Assembly: GCA_963708735.1 (NCBI GenBank) | Contig: CAVPTW010000011.1 | Location: 1 to 64,000 of the forward strand | Length of the DNA stretch: 64,000 nt | Direction of reading: 5' to 3' | Source of the DNA: JAGPUQ01 sp963708735 | Lineage (GTDB): Bacteria > Pseudomonadota > Gammaproteobacteria > Pseudomonadales > Porticoccaceae | In this document: piece after piece, positions 1-8,554 of the stretch | Layout of the letters: every line of letters starts with the position of its first letter | Numbering within the stretch: position 1 is the first letter of the stretch | The notes under the pieces: model-generated | Seen by the model: only the letters and a program-made list of their open reading frames with translations | Told to the model about the DNA's origin: nothing | The model's database searches: none | Position numbers and translations under genes: made by a program

Positions 1-10
1 CCGGTGGTGG

Positions 11-571
11 CTAAAAGTTGTCGGTGGATTTGAAAATACCCACCCGAAGATCCTTGGCGGTGTAGATTTCGCGGCCATCCACCGCAACCGAGCCGTCGGC
101 GATCGCCATCACCAGTTTGCGCTCAACCATGCGGGAGATGTCGAGCCGGTAGGTCACTCTCTTGGCGGAGGGCAGGACCTGGCCGAAAAATTTCACTTCA
201 CCGGAGCCCAGTGCCCGGCCGTGACCATCGTTGCCGCGCCAGGTCAGGAAGAATCCGGTCAGTTGCCAGAGGGCATCCAGACCCAGGCAGCCCGGCATCA
301 CCGGGTCGCCAATGAAGTGGCAGCCAAAGAACCACAGCCCGGGATGGATGTCGAGTTCCGCGATCACCTGACCCTTGCCATGGGCGCCGCCGGTCGAATC
401 GATATGAGTGACCCGGTCCACCAGCAGCATCTGGCTGTCCGGAAGGCGTGCCGCGTTGGCGCCAAACAGTTGCCCGCGCGCGCAAGCCAGCAGTTCATCG
501 CGCGTGAAGCTGCTCTGCCGGCCGCGGATGGCCGCGCCTTCCGGGTGGTAGGTGGACGTTGGAGCAGGCAT
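11..571 (-). CDS. fabA: 3-hydroxydecanoyl-ACP dehydratase/isomerase FabA
   Basis: Dehydrates 3-hydroxyacyl-ACP and isomerises trans-2- to cis-3-decenoyl-ACP, the branch point of anaerobic unsaturated fatty acid synthesis in the cytoplasm. The protein carries the near-invariant FabA core WFFGCHFIGDPVMPGCLGLD, with the catalytic His and Asp 14 residues apart as in E. coli (His70/Asp84), and keeps the C-terminal GSGEVKFFGQVLP and YTAKDLRVG blocks. From the chosen ATG it is 186 aa against 171-172 usual, so the N-terminus is slightly long; an upstream ATG at 604 would add 11 more residues. Neither start has a convincing ribosome site. The gene is divergent from galU. FabB usually lies next to FabA and would fall outside the window. 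Family assignment is secure, the start is not. Confidence 0.96.
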   Translation of the reverse strand: MPAPTSTYHPEGAAIRGRQSSFTRDELLACARGQLFGANAARLPDSQMLLVDRVTHIDSTGGAHGKGQVIAELDIHPGLWFFGCHFIGDPVMPGCLGLDALWQLTGFFLTWRGNDGHGRALGSGEVKFFGQVLPSAKRVTYRLDISRMVERKLVMAIADGSVAVDGREIYTAKDLRVGIFKSTDNF

Positions 572-790
572 TGGGTTCTCGGGTCGCCGTGGTGGGCCGG
601 CCATTTTACGCGACCTGCCGCCTGCCCGCAGCGATCCGTTGTGAGAGCCTTGGCTTTCTCCGCGCGGGCCATAGGCAAATGCGCAAATGCTGCGTTAAGG
701 TAGCCTTCGCGCCACAGTAGTGGCACGCAAACGCCTGACCGCGCGACGCTGGTGCAGGAGTCGGTCGCAATCGCCAGTCAAGGAATCACC

Positions 791-1624
791 ATGATCAAGA
801 AATGCCTGTTTCCGGTCGCCGGATATGGAACCCGCTTCCTGCCCGCCACCAAGTCCATGCCCAAGGAAATGCTGCCCGTGGTCAACAAGCCGCTGGTGCA
901 GTATGGCGTCGAAGAGGCACTGGAGGCCGGACTGAACGAAATCTGCTTTGTCACCGGCCGTGGCAAGCGCTCCATTCACGATCACTTCGACATCAGTTAC
1001 GAGCTGGAGCACCAGATCGCGGGGACCGACAAGGAAGATTACCTGATCGAAATCCGCAAGGTCATCAACAACGGCCGCTTCGCATCTACCCGGCAACTGG
1101 AAATGAAAGGGCTGGGCCATGCGATTCTTACCGGCGAGCTGCTGGTGGGCAATCAGCCGTTCGGGGTGATTCTGGCCGATGACCTGTGTTTCAACGACGA
1201 CATCGGAGTCATGGCACAACTGGTCGATATCTATCGCCGCACTGGCAGTACCGTGGTGGCGATTCAGGAGGTCGAAGAAAAAGACGTGTCGAAATTCGGC
1301 ATCATCGCCGGTGTCGAGGAAGAGCCTGGCCTCTACCGTGTCACCGACATGGTGGAAAAACCCGCGCCGAGCGAAGCGCCCAGCAATCTCGCCATCATCG
1401 GCCGCTACGTCCTGTCGCCATTCATTTTTGAGGTATTGCGCCACACCCCGCCGGGCAAGAACGGCGAGGTGCAGCTGACCGACGCGCTGTTGACGCTGGC
1501 CCGGACCAGCAAGGTGCTGGCCTACAAATTCAAGGGTCGGCGCTTTGATTGCGGCAGCGTCGGCGGCTTTGTCGATGCCACCAACCACGTCTATCAAAAT
1601 ATCTATCTCAAGGAGCGCAAATGA
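791..1624 (+). CDS. galU: UTP-glucose-1-phosphate uridylyltransferase GalU
   Basis: Makes UDP-glucose from UTP and glucose-1-phosphate, feeding LPS, exopolysaccharide and UDP-glucuronate (the arn pathway precursor). The 277-aa protein starts MIKKCLFPVAGYGTRFLPAT, the nucleotide-binding G-x-G-T-R-x-L-P-x-T-K-x-x-P-K-E signature of the GalU family, and shows the ILADDLCF metal/sugar-binding segment and the VEKPAP block typical of bacterial GalU. The ATG is preceded by AAGGAA seven bases upstream, so I prefer it to a start 13 codons earlier. The stop overlaps the manB start as ATGA, so the two genes are translationally coupled. Length matches the family (about 280-300 aa). Confidence 0.96.
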   Translation: MIKKCLFPVAGYGTRFLPATKSMPKEMLPVVNKPLVQYGVEEALEAGLNEICFVTGRGKRSIHDHFDISYELEHQIAGTDKEDYLIEIRKVINNGRFASTRQLEMKGLGHAILTGELLVGNQPFGVILADDLCFNDDIGVMAQLVDIYRRTGSTVVAIQEVEEKDVSKFGIIAGVEEEPGLYRVTDMVEKPAPSEAPSNLAIIGRYVLSPFIFEVLRHTPPGKNGEVQLTDALLTLARTSKVLAYKFKGRRFDCGSVGGFVDATNHVYQNIYLKERK

Positions 1625-2976
1625 TATCGGCGCTCACCTGCTTCAAAGCCTATGACGTGCGTGGTCGCGTCCCCGAGCAGCTGAACGCGGAGATCGCCTA
1701 CCGCATTGGTCGTGCCTTCGCGGTCCATCTGGGCGCGCGCACCCTGGTCGTCGGCCACGACATCCGCTTGACCAGCCCGGCCCTGTGCGACGCGGCGGTG
1801 GCAGGTATTCGTGATGCCGGCTGCGATGTCGTGCATATCGGGCAGTGCGGCACCGAGGAAATTTACTTCGCCACGTTCCATGGCGGCTACGACGGTGGCC
1901 TGGTGGTGACCGCGAGCCACAATCCCAAGGACTTCAACGGCATGAAGTTCGTGCGCGAAGGCGCCCGGCCGATCAGCGGCGATGCAGGGCTGCCCGAGAT
2001 CCAGGCACTCGCGGAGGCGGCAGAGTTTCCGGCGGCCGATCGCCGGGGCACGCTGCGCCACGGGACCGACAAGAGCGCCTATATCGAGCACCTCCTGTCC
2101 TACGTGGATAAATCGGCGCTGCGGCCGCTCAAGGTGGTGGTCAACGCCGGCAACGGCGGTGCCGGTACCATCATCGACTTGCTGGAACCGCATCTGCCGC
2201 TGGAGTTCATCAAGCTCCAGCACGCGCCCGACGGTCACTTTCCCAACGGGGTGCCCAACCCGCTGCTCGAGGAAAACCGCGCAGCCACTGCCGACGTGGT
2301 GCGCGCGAGCGGTGCGGATCTGGGGATCGCCTGGGATGGCGACTTCGACCGCTGTTTCTTTTTCGACGAGCGCGGCGATTTTGTCGAGGGCTATTATGTC
2401 GTCGGTCTGCTCGCGGAAGCCTTTCTGCGCAAGTACGGCAGCGGCGCCATCGTCCACGACCCGCGCCTGATCTGGAACACCACCGACATCGTCGCGCAGT
2501 TCGGCGGTCAGGCGGTACAGAGCCGCACCGGCCATGCCTTCATCAAGCAGGTGATGCGCGATCACGATGCCCTCTACGGTGGCGAAATGAGTGCCCACCA
2601 TTATTTCCGCGACTTCGCCTATTGCGACAGCGGCATGATTCCCTGGCTGCTGGTGGTGGAACTGTTATCCCGGCGCCGGCAGCCGCTGTCCGAACTGCTG
2701 CAGGAGCGTCAGCGCGCCTATCCGGTGAGCGGCGAGATCAACCGTCCGGTCGCCGATCCGAAGGCGGTACTCGACACCATCGCCCGCCGCTATGGGAGTG
2801 CGGGCGGTGTGCTCGATACCATGGACGGCATCGGCGTCAGCTTCGCGGACTGGCGTTTCAATGTACGCACGTCGAATACCGAGCCGCTGGTGCGCCTGAA
2901 TGTGGAGAGTCGCGGCGATCACGCGCTGATGGCAGCGAAAACCGCCGAGTTGCTGGCGCTCCTGGACGGAGGCTGA
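1621..2976 (+). CDS. manB: phosphomannomutase/phosphoglucomutase (ManB/CpsG type)
   Basis: Interconverts hexose-6-phosphate and hexose-1-phosphate; with galU next door it links glucose- or mannose-6-phosphate to nucleotide-sugar synthesis. The 451-aa product matches E. coli CpsG from its first residues (LTCFKAYDVRGR) and has the phosphoserine loop TASHNPKDFNGMK, the Mg-binding DGDFDRC, the sugar-binding GGEMSAHHYF and a C-terminal phosphate-binding region containing RTSNTEPLVRLNVE. The ATG overlaps the galU stop by four bases. In pseudomonads a bifunctional enzyme (AlgC) fills this role, so activity on both glucose and mannose phosphates is possible; the sequence alone does not decide it. Confidence 0.94.
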   Translation: MISALTCFKAYDVRGRVPEQLNAEIAYRIGRAFAVHLGARTLVVGHDIRLTSPALCDAAVAGIRDAGCDVVHIGQCGTEEIYFATFHGGYDGGLVVTASHNPKDFNGMKFVREGARPISGDAGLPEIQALAEAAEFPAADRRGTLRHGTDKSAYIEHLLSYVDKSALRPLKVVVNAGNGGAGTIIDLLEPHLPLEFIKLQHAPDGHFPNGVPNPLLEENRAATADVVRASGADLGIAWDGDFDRCFFFDERGDFVEGYYVVGLLAEAFLRKYGSGAIVHDPRLIWNTTDIVAQFGGQAVQSRTGHAFIKQVMRDHDALYGGEMSAHHYFRDFAYCDSGMIPWLLVVELLSRRRQPLSELLQERQRAYPVSGEINRPVADPKAVLDTIARRYGSAGGVLDTMDGIGVSFADWRFNVRTSNTEPLVRLNVESRGDHALMAAKTAELLALLDGG

Positions 2977-3024
2977 GCAACAGTTCACTACGCCGTGCGC
3001 GCGATGGCGTCGGCGGACAGTGGA

Positions 3025-4659
3025 TCAGTCCGAAGCCGAATCCACCCTGTTCCACCGCGCCATGAGGGTGCGGGTGGAGCTGTCATAGGCGCTTGCGTCC
3101 GCACCGGCCAGCGCCGCGCCGATCGCACTCGCCGCCTGCTTGCCCAATTCGACGCCCCACTGATCGAAGGCGTTGATGCCCCAGATCACACTCTGCACAT
3201 AGACGCTGTGCTCGTAGAGCGCGAGCAGTGCACCCAGACAGGCCGGCGCATGAGCCGCCAGCACCAGCGTATTGCTCGGGCGATCGCCGGGCACTTCGCG
3301 GTGGCAAGCCAGCAACGCGGCCTCTGCGCCAGAGTGTCCCGCGGCAAGCAACTCCTGCTCCAGCGTGGCGCGATCCTGGCCCATCATCAGCGCCCGGCTC
3401 TGCGCCAGACAGTTGGCAAAGAGCTGCCGGTGCTGCTCTGCGTCGCAATGCGGCGTTGCGGTGACGATGAAATCCGCGGGCACTGTTTGCGTACCCTGCA
3501 ACAGCAGTTGATGGAACGAGTGCTGACCGTTGGTCTCCTCGCTGCCCCAGATGACGGCCCCGGTCTGGAAAGCCAGTTCGCTGCCGTCCTGGGCGATCCG
3601 CTTGCCGAGGCTTTCCATCATCAGTTGCTGCAAATAATCCGGCAGATGGCGCAGACCGTGCACATAGGGCAGCACGGCGCGGGTGCCCTGGTGCCAGAAA
3701 TTGATCTGCCAGACGCTCAGCAGGCCATGCAGCATTGGCAGATTGGTGCGCAGCGACGTGCTGCGAAAGTGCTGGTCCATGGCCTGGGCGCCGGCGAGGA
3801 GCTCGGTAAAGAGGTCCGGTCCGAGCGCAACGGCTATCGGCAGCCCCATGGCCGACCACAGCGAATAGCGGCCGCCGATCCATTCGCCCAGGGTGAGGAT
3901 GCGGTCATCGGCGATGCCCCAGGCACGCGCGCGCTCGGGTTTGCTGGTGATCGCCACGAAATGCTTGGCGACGCCGTCGGTAATGCCGCCCGCAACGAGC
4001 CAGCTTTGCGCCAGACCCGCGTTCGACAGGGTTTCCAGCGTCGAAAAACTTTTCGACGCGAGTACGAACAGGGTGGTTGCGGGCGCGCAGTGGGACAGTG
4101 CGGCCGTGAGCGCGCTGCTGTCCAGGTTGGCCACGAAGTGGACGCGGGGCGATGGCGCGCAGCGTTCGGCGAAAGCCGAGACCACCAGTCGTGGGCCCAG
4201 GTCCGAGCCGCCGATACCGAGATGCACCAGGTCGGTGATGACGTGCCCGGTAGCGCCGCGGATTTCACCCGCCCGCAGCGCTTGCGCCAGCGCCAGCATC
4301 CGGGCGCGGCTCTGTTCTATCTGGTGGCCGAGGGCAGCGTCAGGGGCGGCGCCGCGCAGCGCCGGGTGCAAAGCGGCACGCTGTTCCGAGCGGTTCACCG
4401 GCGCGCCCGCAAACAACGCCGCAATATGCCGCGGCAGCTCGGCGATGGCGGCGAGTGCCTCCAGCAGATTCAACGTCGTGTCGGTGAAATGGTTCTTGGA
4501 ATAGTCGAGGAAGATGCCCGCCGCGGTCGCGTGGCAGCGCTCGCCGCGCGCTGGATCAGCGGCGAACAGGTCGTTGAGCGTGGTGCCGGCAAAGCTTGTG
4601 CGATGTGCGCGGAGGGCGCGCCAAGCGGCGCTGCTGTCGATGGCGGGTCGCAGGGGCAT
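3025..4659 (-). CDS. pgi: glucose-6-phosphate isomerase
   Basis: Interconverts glucose-6-phosphate and fructose-6-phosphate in glycolysis and gluconeogenesis. The 544-aa protein (E. coli 549) shows both family signatures, WIGGRYSLWSAMGL and VIWGINAFDQWGVELGK, plus the catalytic Glu in LMMESLGK, His in HSFHQLLLQGT and Lys of the second signature. It faces manB tail to tail across 48 bases with no obvious terminator, and lies 38 bases downstream of ispB on the same strand, so the two may share a transcript. Together with manB and galU it forms a hexose-phosphate hub. Confidence 0.97.
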   Translation of the reverse strand: MPLRPAIDSSAAWRALRAHRTSFAGTTLNDLFAADPARGERCHATAAGIFLDYSKNHFTDTTLNLLEALAAIAELPRHIAALFAGAPVNRSEQRAALHPALRGAAPDAALGHQIEQSRARMLALAQALRAGEIRGATGHVITDLVHLGIGGSDLGPRLVVSAFAERCAPSPRVHFVANLDSSALTAALSHCAPATTLFVLASKSFSTLETLSNAGLAQSWLVAGGITDGVAKHFVAITSKPERARAWGIADDRILTLGEWIGGRYSLWSAMGLPIAVALGPDLFTELLAGAQAMDQHFRSTSLRTNLPMLHGLLSVWQINFWHQGTRAVLPYVHGLRHLPDYLQQLMMESLGKRIAQDGSELAFQTGAVIWGSEETNGQHSFHQLLLQGTQTVPADFIVTATPHCDAEQHRQLFANCLAQSRALMMGQDRATLEQELLAAGHSGAEAALLACHREVPGDRPSNTLVLAAHAPACLGALLALYEHSVYVQSVIWGINAFDQWGVELGKQAASAIGAALAGADASAYDSSTRTLMARWNRVDSASD

Positions 4660-4697
4660 GGGTGCTTGGCTCGCCAGGGTGCAGGGGCGCTACTGTC

Positions 4698-5675
4698 TCA
4701 GAAGTCACGATGTGCGGCAAATTCCGCCAGCTCGCACAACGCCTGTTGTTGTGGCGATGCCGGCAGTGGCGCGAGCGCTGCCCGCGCCCGGTCCGCCTGC
4801 TGGCGCGCCTGGGCCAGGGTGTAGTCGAGCGCGCCGCAGGCCGCGACGATGCGCAGGACTTCGGGCAGCGCGGCGCCCTGGCGGTTGGCAATGGCGTCGC
4901 GGATCAGGGTGGCGTCGGCGTGCGGCGCGGTGCGCAACGCATGGATCAGGGGCAGCGTCAGCTTGCCTTCGGCCAGATCGTCGCCGATGTTCTTGCCCAG
5001 TTGCCCGGCGTCGCCGCCGTAGTCGAGAGCATCGTCCACCAGTTGAAAGGCCATGCCCAGATGATGACCGTAGTCGCGCAGTGCCGTGACAACAGCGGTA
5101 TCGGCGCCGGCGAGCAGGGCGCCGGTCTGGGCCGCGGCCTGGAACAGTTCGGCGGTCTTTTTGCGGATCACCTCGGTGTAGGCAGGCTCGTCGAGTTGGG
5201 CGTTGCCGGCGTTGAGCAGTTGCTGGACTTCGCCTTCGGAAATGGTATTGGTGGTATCGGCCAGCACTCGCATGACGGCCATGTTGCCGATGCGCACCAT
5301 GAGCTGAAAGGCGCGGGAATACAGAAAATCACCGACCAGAACCGTCGCCGCATTGCCGTACTGGTTGTTGGCCGTGTGGCGGCCGCGGCGCAGGTCGGAG
5401 GTATCGACCACGTCGTCGTGCAGCAGGGTCGCGGTGTGAATCAGCTCGATCACCGTGGCCAGCAGCACAGGCTGATCGCTGCGATGGCCGCATGCGCGGG
5501 CACTCAGCAGCGCCACGATGGGGCGCAGGCGCTTGCCGCCTGCGGCGATCAGATAGGTGCCGATTTCTTCCACCAGACCGACATCGGAGCTCAGTTCGGT
5601 GAGGATGAGCTGGTTGACCGCTTCCATGTCGGATTTGACGACGTCCAGAAATGGCAGCATGGAGTACAACGGCAC
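4698..5675 (-). CDS. ispB: polyprenyl diphosphate synthase (octaprenyl type, IspB)
   Basis: Trans-prenyltransferase that elongates farnesyl diphosphate to the all-trans C40-C45 side chain of ubiquinone and menaquinone. The 325-aa protein carries the two aspartate-rich motifs, DDVVD (residues 87-91) and DDALD (214-218), the GGKRLRP substrate motif near residue 47 and the KTAELF/KLTLPLI blocks characteristic of IspB; length equals E. coli IspB (323). ATG codons at 5675 and 5660 are both possible starts. IspB is usually divergent from rplU-rpmA-obgE, but here that operon is 25 kb away. The chain length (C40 or C45) cannot be read from the sequence. Confidence 0.93.
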   Translation of the reverse strand: MPLYSMLPFLDVVKSDMEAVNQLILTELSSDVGLVEEIGTYLIAAGGKRLRPIVALLSARACGHRSDQPVLLATVIELIHTATLLHDDVVDTSDLRRGRHTANNQYGNAATVLVGDFLYSRAFQLMVRIGNMAVMRVLADTTNTISEGEVQQLLNAGNAQLDEPAYTEVIRKKTAELFQAAAQTGALLAGADTAVVTALRDYGHHLGMAFQLVDDALDYGGDAGQLGKNIGDDLAEGKLTLPLIHALRTAPHADATLIRDAIANRQGAALPEVLRIVAACGALDYTLAQARQQADRARAALAPLPASPQQQALCELAEFAAHRDF

Positions 5676-5865
5676 GGAGAGGAGGCGCGGAAATGCTAGG
5701 TGCGGGTCCGGCTGCTGTCAAGGAAACAACGTGCGCAGAAAACATGTGCGCCGGAGGTGCGGTCGCCGCAAACACCGCCGTCATACTGGGTGGTGCGGTG
5801 TGGTCGGGGTAAGCTTCGGCATCTGAGCCTATCGGTTGCGGGCAATCCGGTCGTCCCCGTCGTTG

Positions 5866-5911
5866 TTTGCGATGCGAGAGTTTGCGATGCGAGTGATTTC
5901 GACGCGAGGTA
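5866..5911. repeat. three imperfect 15-16 bp tandem repeats
   Basis: Three consecutive units begin tttgcgatgcgagag (5866), tttgcgatgcgagtg (5881) and tttcgacgcgaggta (5897), the last more diverged. They sit directly before the ATG at 5918, in the space where a ribosome site for the LLM gene would be expected, and no Shine-Dalgarno sequence is visible there. They may be simple slippage or an operator; nothing more can be said. Confidence 0.55.
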
Positions 5912-5917
5912 TTTCCC

Positions 5918-6958
5918 ATGAAAGTCTTTACCACCATTCCCCAGGACAATCTGCGCAAGGTGCCGGCCGCCGCGCGCGCCATCGAGGCCGTGGGCTACGA
6001 CGGCATCATGACCATGGAGAACGCCCACGAACCGTTCCTCCCGCTGGCGGTGGCGGCCACCGTCACCGAGCGCGTGGAGCTGATCACCGGCATCGCCATC
6101 GCCTTTGCCCGCAGTCCCATGGTGGTCGCCAATGCGGGCTGGGACTTGCAGGCGGCGGCGCCCGGGCGGGTGGTGCTGGGTCTGGGCAGCCAGATCAAGG
6201 CCCACAACGAGCATCGCTTCAGCGTGCCCTGGTCGGCGCCGGCGCCGCGCATGCGCGAATATGTGCAGGCGCTGCGCGCGATCTGGGCGTGCTGGAAGGG
6301 TGAAGGTCCGCTGGAGTTTCGCGGCGAGCACCATCGCTTTACCCTGATGACACCGAATTTCGTGCCCGAAAATTTTCCGGGACCGCCGCCCGCCGTCACC
6401 ATCGCCGCCGTGGGTCCGGCGATGCTGCGGGTGGCCGGCGAGGTCTGTGACGGCGTGCGTCTGCATCCGTTCTGTACCCGTGCCTATCTGGAACAGGTGG
6501 TATTGCCGGAACTCGCTACCGGCTGGGCGCGCGGCGGACGCCAGCGGGAACACTTCGAAATCTCGGGCGGCGGTTTTATCGCCACCGGACCCGATAACGA
6601 AACCGTCGCCCGCATGATCGAATGGGTCCGCTATCGGGTGGCGTTCTACGCGTCCACGCCAGCCTACTGGCCGGTGCTGGCTCGCCACGGGCTGGAGGAG
6701 CTGGGCGCCAGGCTCAATCGCATGACCAAGGCCGGGCAGTGGGACAGCATCGCAGCGGAAATCCCGGATGACGTAGTGCATCTGTTTGCGGCGATCGGCC
6801 GTCACGACGAACTTGTCACGGCGATTGTGCAGCGCTTTGGCGGCGCCTCCGATGCCATCTTCGCCAGCGTTGCCACCGCGGTGCCGGCGGATTTGCCGCC
6901 GGATCTGGTGCAGGATATCCGCCGACTTCCCGCAGTGTTTACGGGCTTCCGGCGCTGA
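5918..6958 (+). CDS. LLM-class F420-type flavin oxidoreductase (TIGR03617-like)
   Basis: A bacterial-luciferase-like TIM-barrel oxidoreductase of 346 aa. Visible landmarks are the N-terminal strand MKVFTTIPQ, the EAVGYDGIMTMENAHEPFLPLAVAA stretch, the conserved block ITGIAIAFARSP with GRVVLGLGSQIKAHNEHRF, and a late segment with AAVGPAMLRVAGEVCDGVRLHPF that lines the flavin/F420 site in the family. Homologues are most frequent in actinobacteria and in gammaproteobacteria that degrade hydrophobic compounds. The substrate is unknown and whether F420 or FMN is used cannot be told. It is convergent with the alcohol dehydrogenase gene (48 bases between stops). No ribosome site is visible; tandem repeats occupy the leader. 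Confidence 0.85.
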   Translation: MKVFTTIPQDNLRKVPAAARAIEAVGYDGIMTMENAHEPFLPLAVAATVTERVELITGIAIAFARSPMVVANAGWDLQAAAPGRVVLGLGSQIKAHNEHRFSVPWSAPAPRMREYVQALRAIWACWKGEGPLEFRGEHHRFTLMTPNFVPENFPGPPPAVTIAAVGPAMLRVAGEVCDGVRLHPFCTRAYLEQVVLPELATGWARGGRQREHFEISGGGFIATGPDNETVARMIEWVRYRVAFYASTPAYWPVLARHGLEELGARLNRMTKAGQWDSIAAEIPDDVVHLFAAIGRHDELVTAIVQRFGGASDAIFASVATAVPADLPPDLVQDIRRLPAVFTGFRR

Positions 6959-7006
6959 GGCGGGTGCGCTGGACGGCACTGGGCGCCGTCCAGCGCGGGC
7001 GGGAAT

Positions 7007-8059
7007 TCACCACTGAATCACAGTGGTGCCGACGGTGCCGAAATTCGCCATCGATTCGATCACTTCGGACGCTTTCTCGATCGGAAACACATTGGTCACC
7101 ATCTCGCCCGGGCGCAGCTTGCCGCTTTCCACCATGTTGAGCATCGAGTTGTAGCGGCGCGGCTGCATACCGATGGTGCCGATGAATTGCAGCTCCATCG
7201 CCACGATCATGTCGACGGGCAGCGCCACGAAACCCTTTTCGGCCTGCGTCGTGAGACCGATCTGCAAGTGGCGGCCGCGTTTGCGCAGACTCATGATTGA
7301 ATTCAGACAAGTCGTGGCAATGCCGAGCGCATCGACCGAGACATGAGCGCCGCCGTGTGTCAGCTCCTTGATGGCCTCGGCGGGGTTGGTCTTCGCCGCG
7401 TTGACGGTGTGCACCGCGCCCATCTTGCGGGCGACCTCCAGCGACTTGTCATTGATGTCCACCGCAATCACATTGGCGCCCATGGCGTTGGCGATCTGGG
7501 TGGCGGCCAGGCCGATGCCGCCGCAGCCGTGAATCGCGACCCATTCGCCGGCGGTGACCTTCACCTGGTCCACGATGCCGTGAAACGATGTCATGAAGCG
7601 GCAGCCCATGCTGGCGGCGTCGGTGAAGGGTACGGAGTCGGGCAGGTTGATGAGATTCAGATCAGCCTTGAGGATGTGGGCGTACTGGCCGTAGCCGCCG
7701 GAGGTAGCGAAACCTGCGAGGTTCCCCTCGGCACAGGTGTTCTGGTGTCCACTTGCGCAGTATTCACAGGTGCCGCAGCCCAGGTTGAACGGACAGACGA
7801 CGCGGTCGCCGACCCGGAATTTTTTGACATTGGCGCCGACTTCCGCCACTTCGCCGACGAACTCATGGCCGATGACGTGGGGCAGTTCGGGTTGCAGACC
7901 GAGCCAGCCCCAGTCGCCGACACAGACGTGCCAGTCGCTGCGGCAGACGCCATTGGCGGCCACCTTGATGATCGCGTCGTCCGGCCCGCATTTGGGTTCC
8001 GGCCAGTTCGAGTGAATGACAAAGGGCTTGTTGAAGGCTTCGAGTACGGCGGCTTTCAT
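7007..8059 (-). CDS. zinc-dependent alcohol dehydrogenase (MDR family)
   Basis: A medium-chain dehydrogenase of 350 aa with all zinc ligands: catalytic Cys39, His65-Glu66 and Cys153, and structural Cys95, Cys98, Cys101 and Cys109. An NAD(P)-binding Rossmann motif (GCGGIGLAATQIA, about residue 173) follows, with an Asp at the end of the second strand (VIAVDIND) favouring NAD. It oxidises an alcohol to an aldehyde or ketone; the substrate is unknown. Start ATG with AGGAG eight bases upstream. The gene is monocistronic, with a candidate promoter about 75 bases upstream, and converges on the LLM oxidoreductase gene. Confidence 0.92.
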   Translation of the reverse strand: MKAAVLEAFNKPFVIHSNWPEPKCGPDDAIIKVAANGVCRSDWHVCVGDWGWLGLQPELPHVIGHEFVGEVAEVGANVKKFRVGDRVVCPFNLGCGTCEYCASGHQNTCAEGNLAGFATSGGYGQYAHILKADLNLINLPDSVPFTDAASMGCRFMTSFHGIVDQVKVTAGEWVAIHGCGGIGLAATQIANAMGANVIAVDINDKSLEVARKMGAVHTVNAAKTNPAEAIKELTHGGAHVSVDALGIATTCLNSIMSLRKRGRHLQIGLTTQAEKGFVALPVDMIVAMELQFIGTIGMQPRRYNSMLNMVESGKLRPGEMVTNVFPIEKASEVIESMANFGTVGTTVIQW

Positions 8060-8132
8060 GGCGTGCTCCTGTTATTTTTGACGGAGGGTTGAGGCTTCGT
8101 GGTTCGCGGTGATGGTGGGAACTGCCCGGCCC

Positions 8133-8162
8133 ACACTAGGGCCGGTCGCGAAAGCTTGTCAA
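8133..8162 (-). promoter_or_regulatory. candidate sigma-70 promoter of the alcohol dehydrogenase gene
   Basis: On the minus strand a perfect -35 TTGACA (8157-8162) is followed after 18 bases by a weak -10 TAGTGT (8133-8138). This would give a leader of roughly 65 bases ahead of the ATG at 8059. The -10 matches only three of six consensus bases, so the call is tentative. Confidence 0.35.
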
Positions 8163-8187
8163 GGCACACACTCGACAGGCGCAGCGC

Positions 8188-8484
8188 TCAGCGCAGGCCC
8201 AGCAGTTCCTCGATATCGCCCTGATGACCGACGACAAGACGCAGCCCGGCGGGTGCGGGCGGCGCGCAGGGTAGGGCACCGTACTGGGTCAGCAGATTCG
8301 CGGCCCAGGGCAGCATGCCGGGCGAGGCGTAATAGCGCCGCGCGCCATCGCTTCCGTCCGCCGTCAGCAGCGCCATGTCGTCCGGTCCCGCAGCGGCGGC
8401 AAAGCAGAGATCGAACGCCATCTGAAGCTCGGTTTCGTGCGCGGCGCGCTCGGTGCGTGTCAGCGTGAAGGTGTGCCAGGTCAT
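8188..8484 (-). CDS. small protein of unknown function (98 aa)
   Basis: A 98-aa reading frame starting MTWHTFTLTRTERAAHETEL, 70 bases downstream of nspC and on the same strand. It has no signal peptide and no membrane segment; the composition is soluble, with an Ala-rich helix-like middle and a C-terminal segment RLVVGHQGDIEELLGLR. I recognise no family. Codon use (strong GC third position) and the absence of a better frame on either strand support coding. Position suggests it is the last gene of the polyamine operon, or stands alone before the dehydrogenase gene. No function is proposed. Confidence 0.6.
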   Translation of the reverse strand: MTWHTFTLTRTERAAHETELQMAFDLCFAAAAGPDDMALLTADGSDGARRYYASPGMLPWAANLLTQYGALPCAPPAPAGLRLVVGHQGDIEELLGLR

Positions 8485-8554
8485 GGTCGGAATCCGTCGC
8501 AGGGAACGCCGATGGTGGCATTCGCGGTGCGCGCTGGCAATGCCGAGCTCAGGT

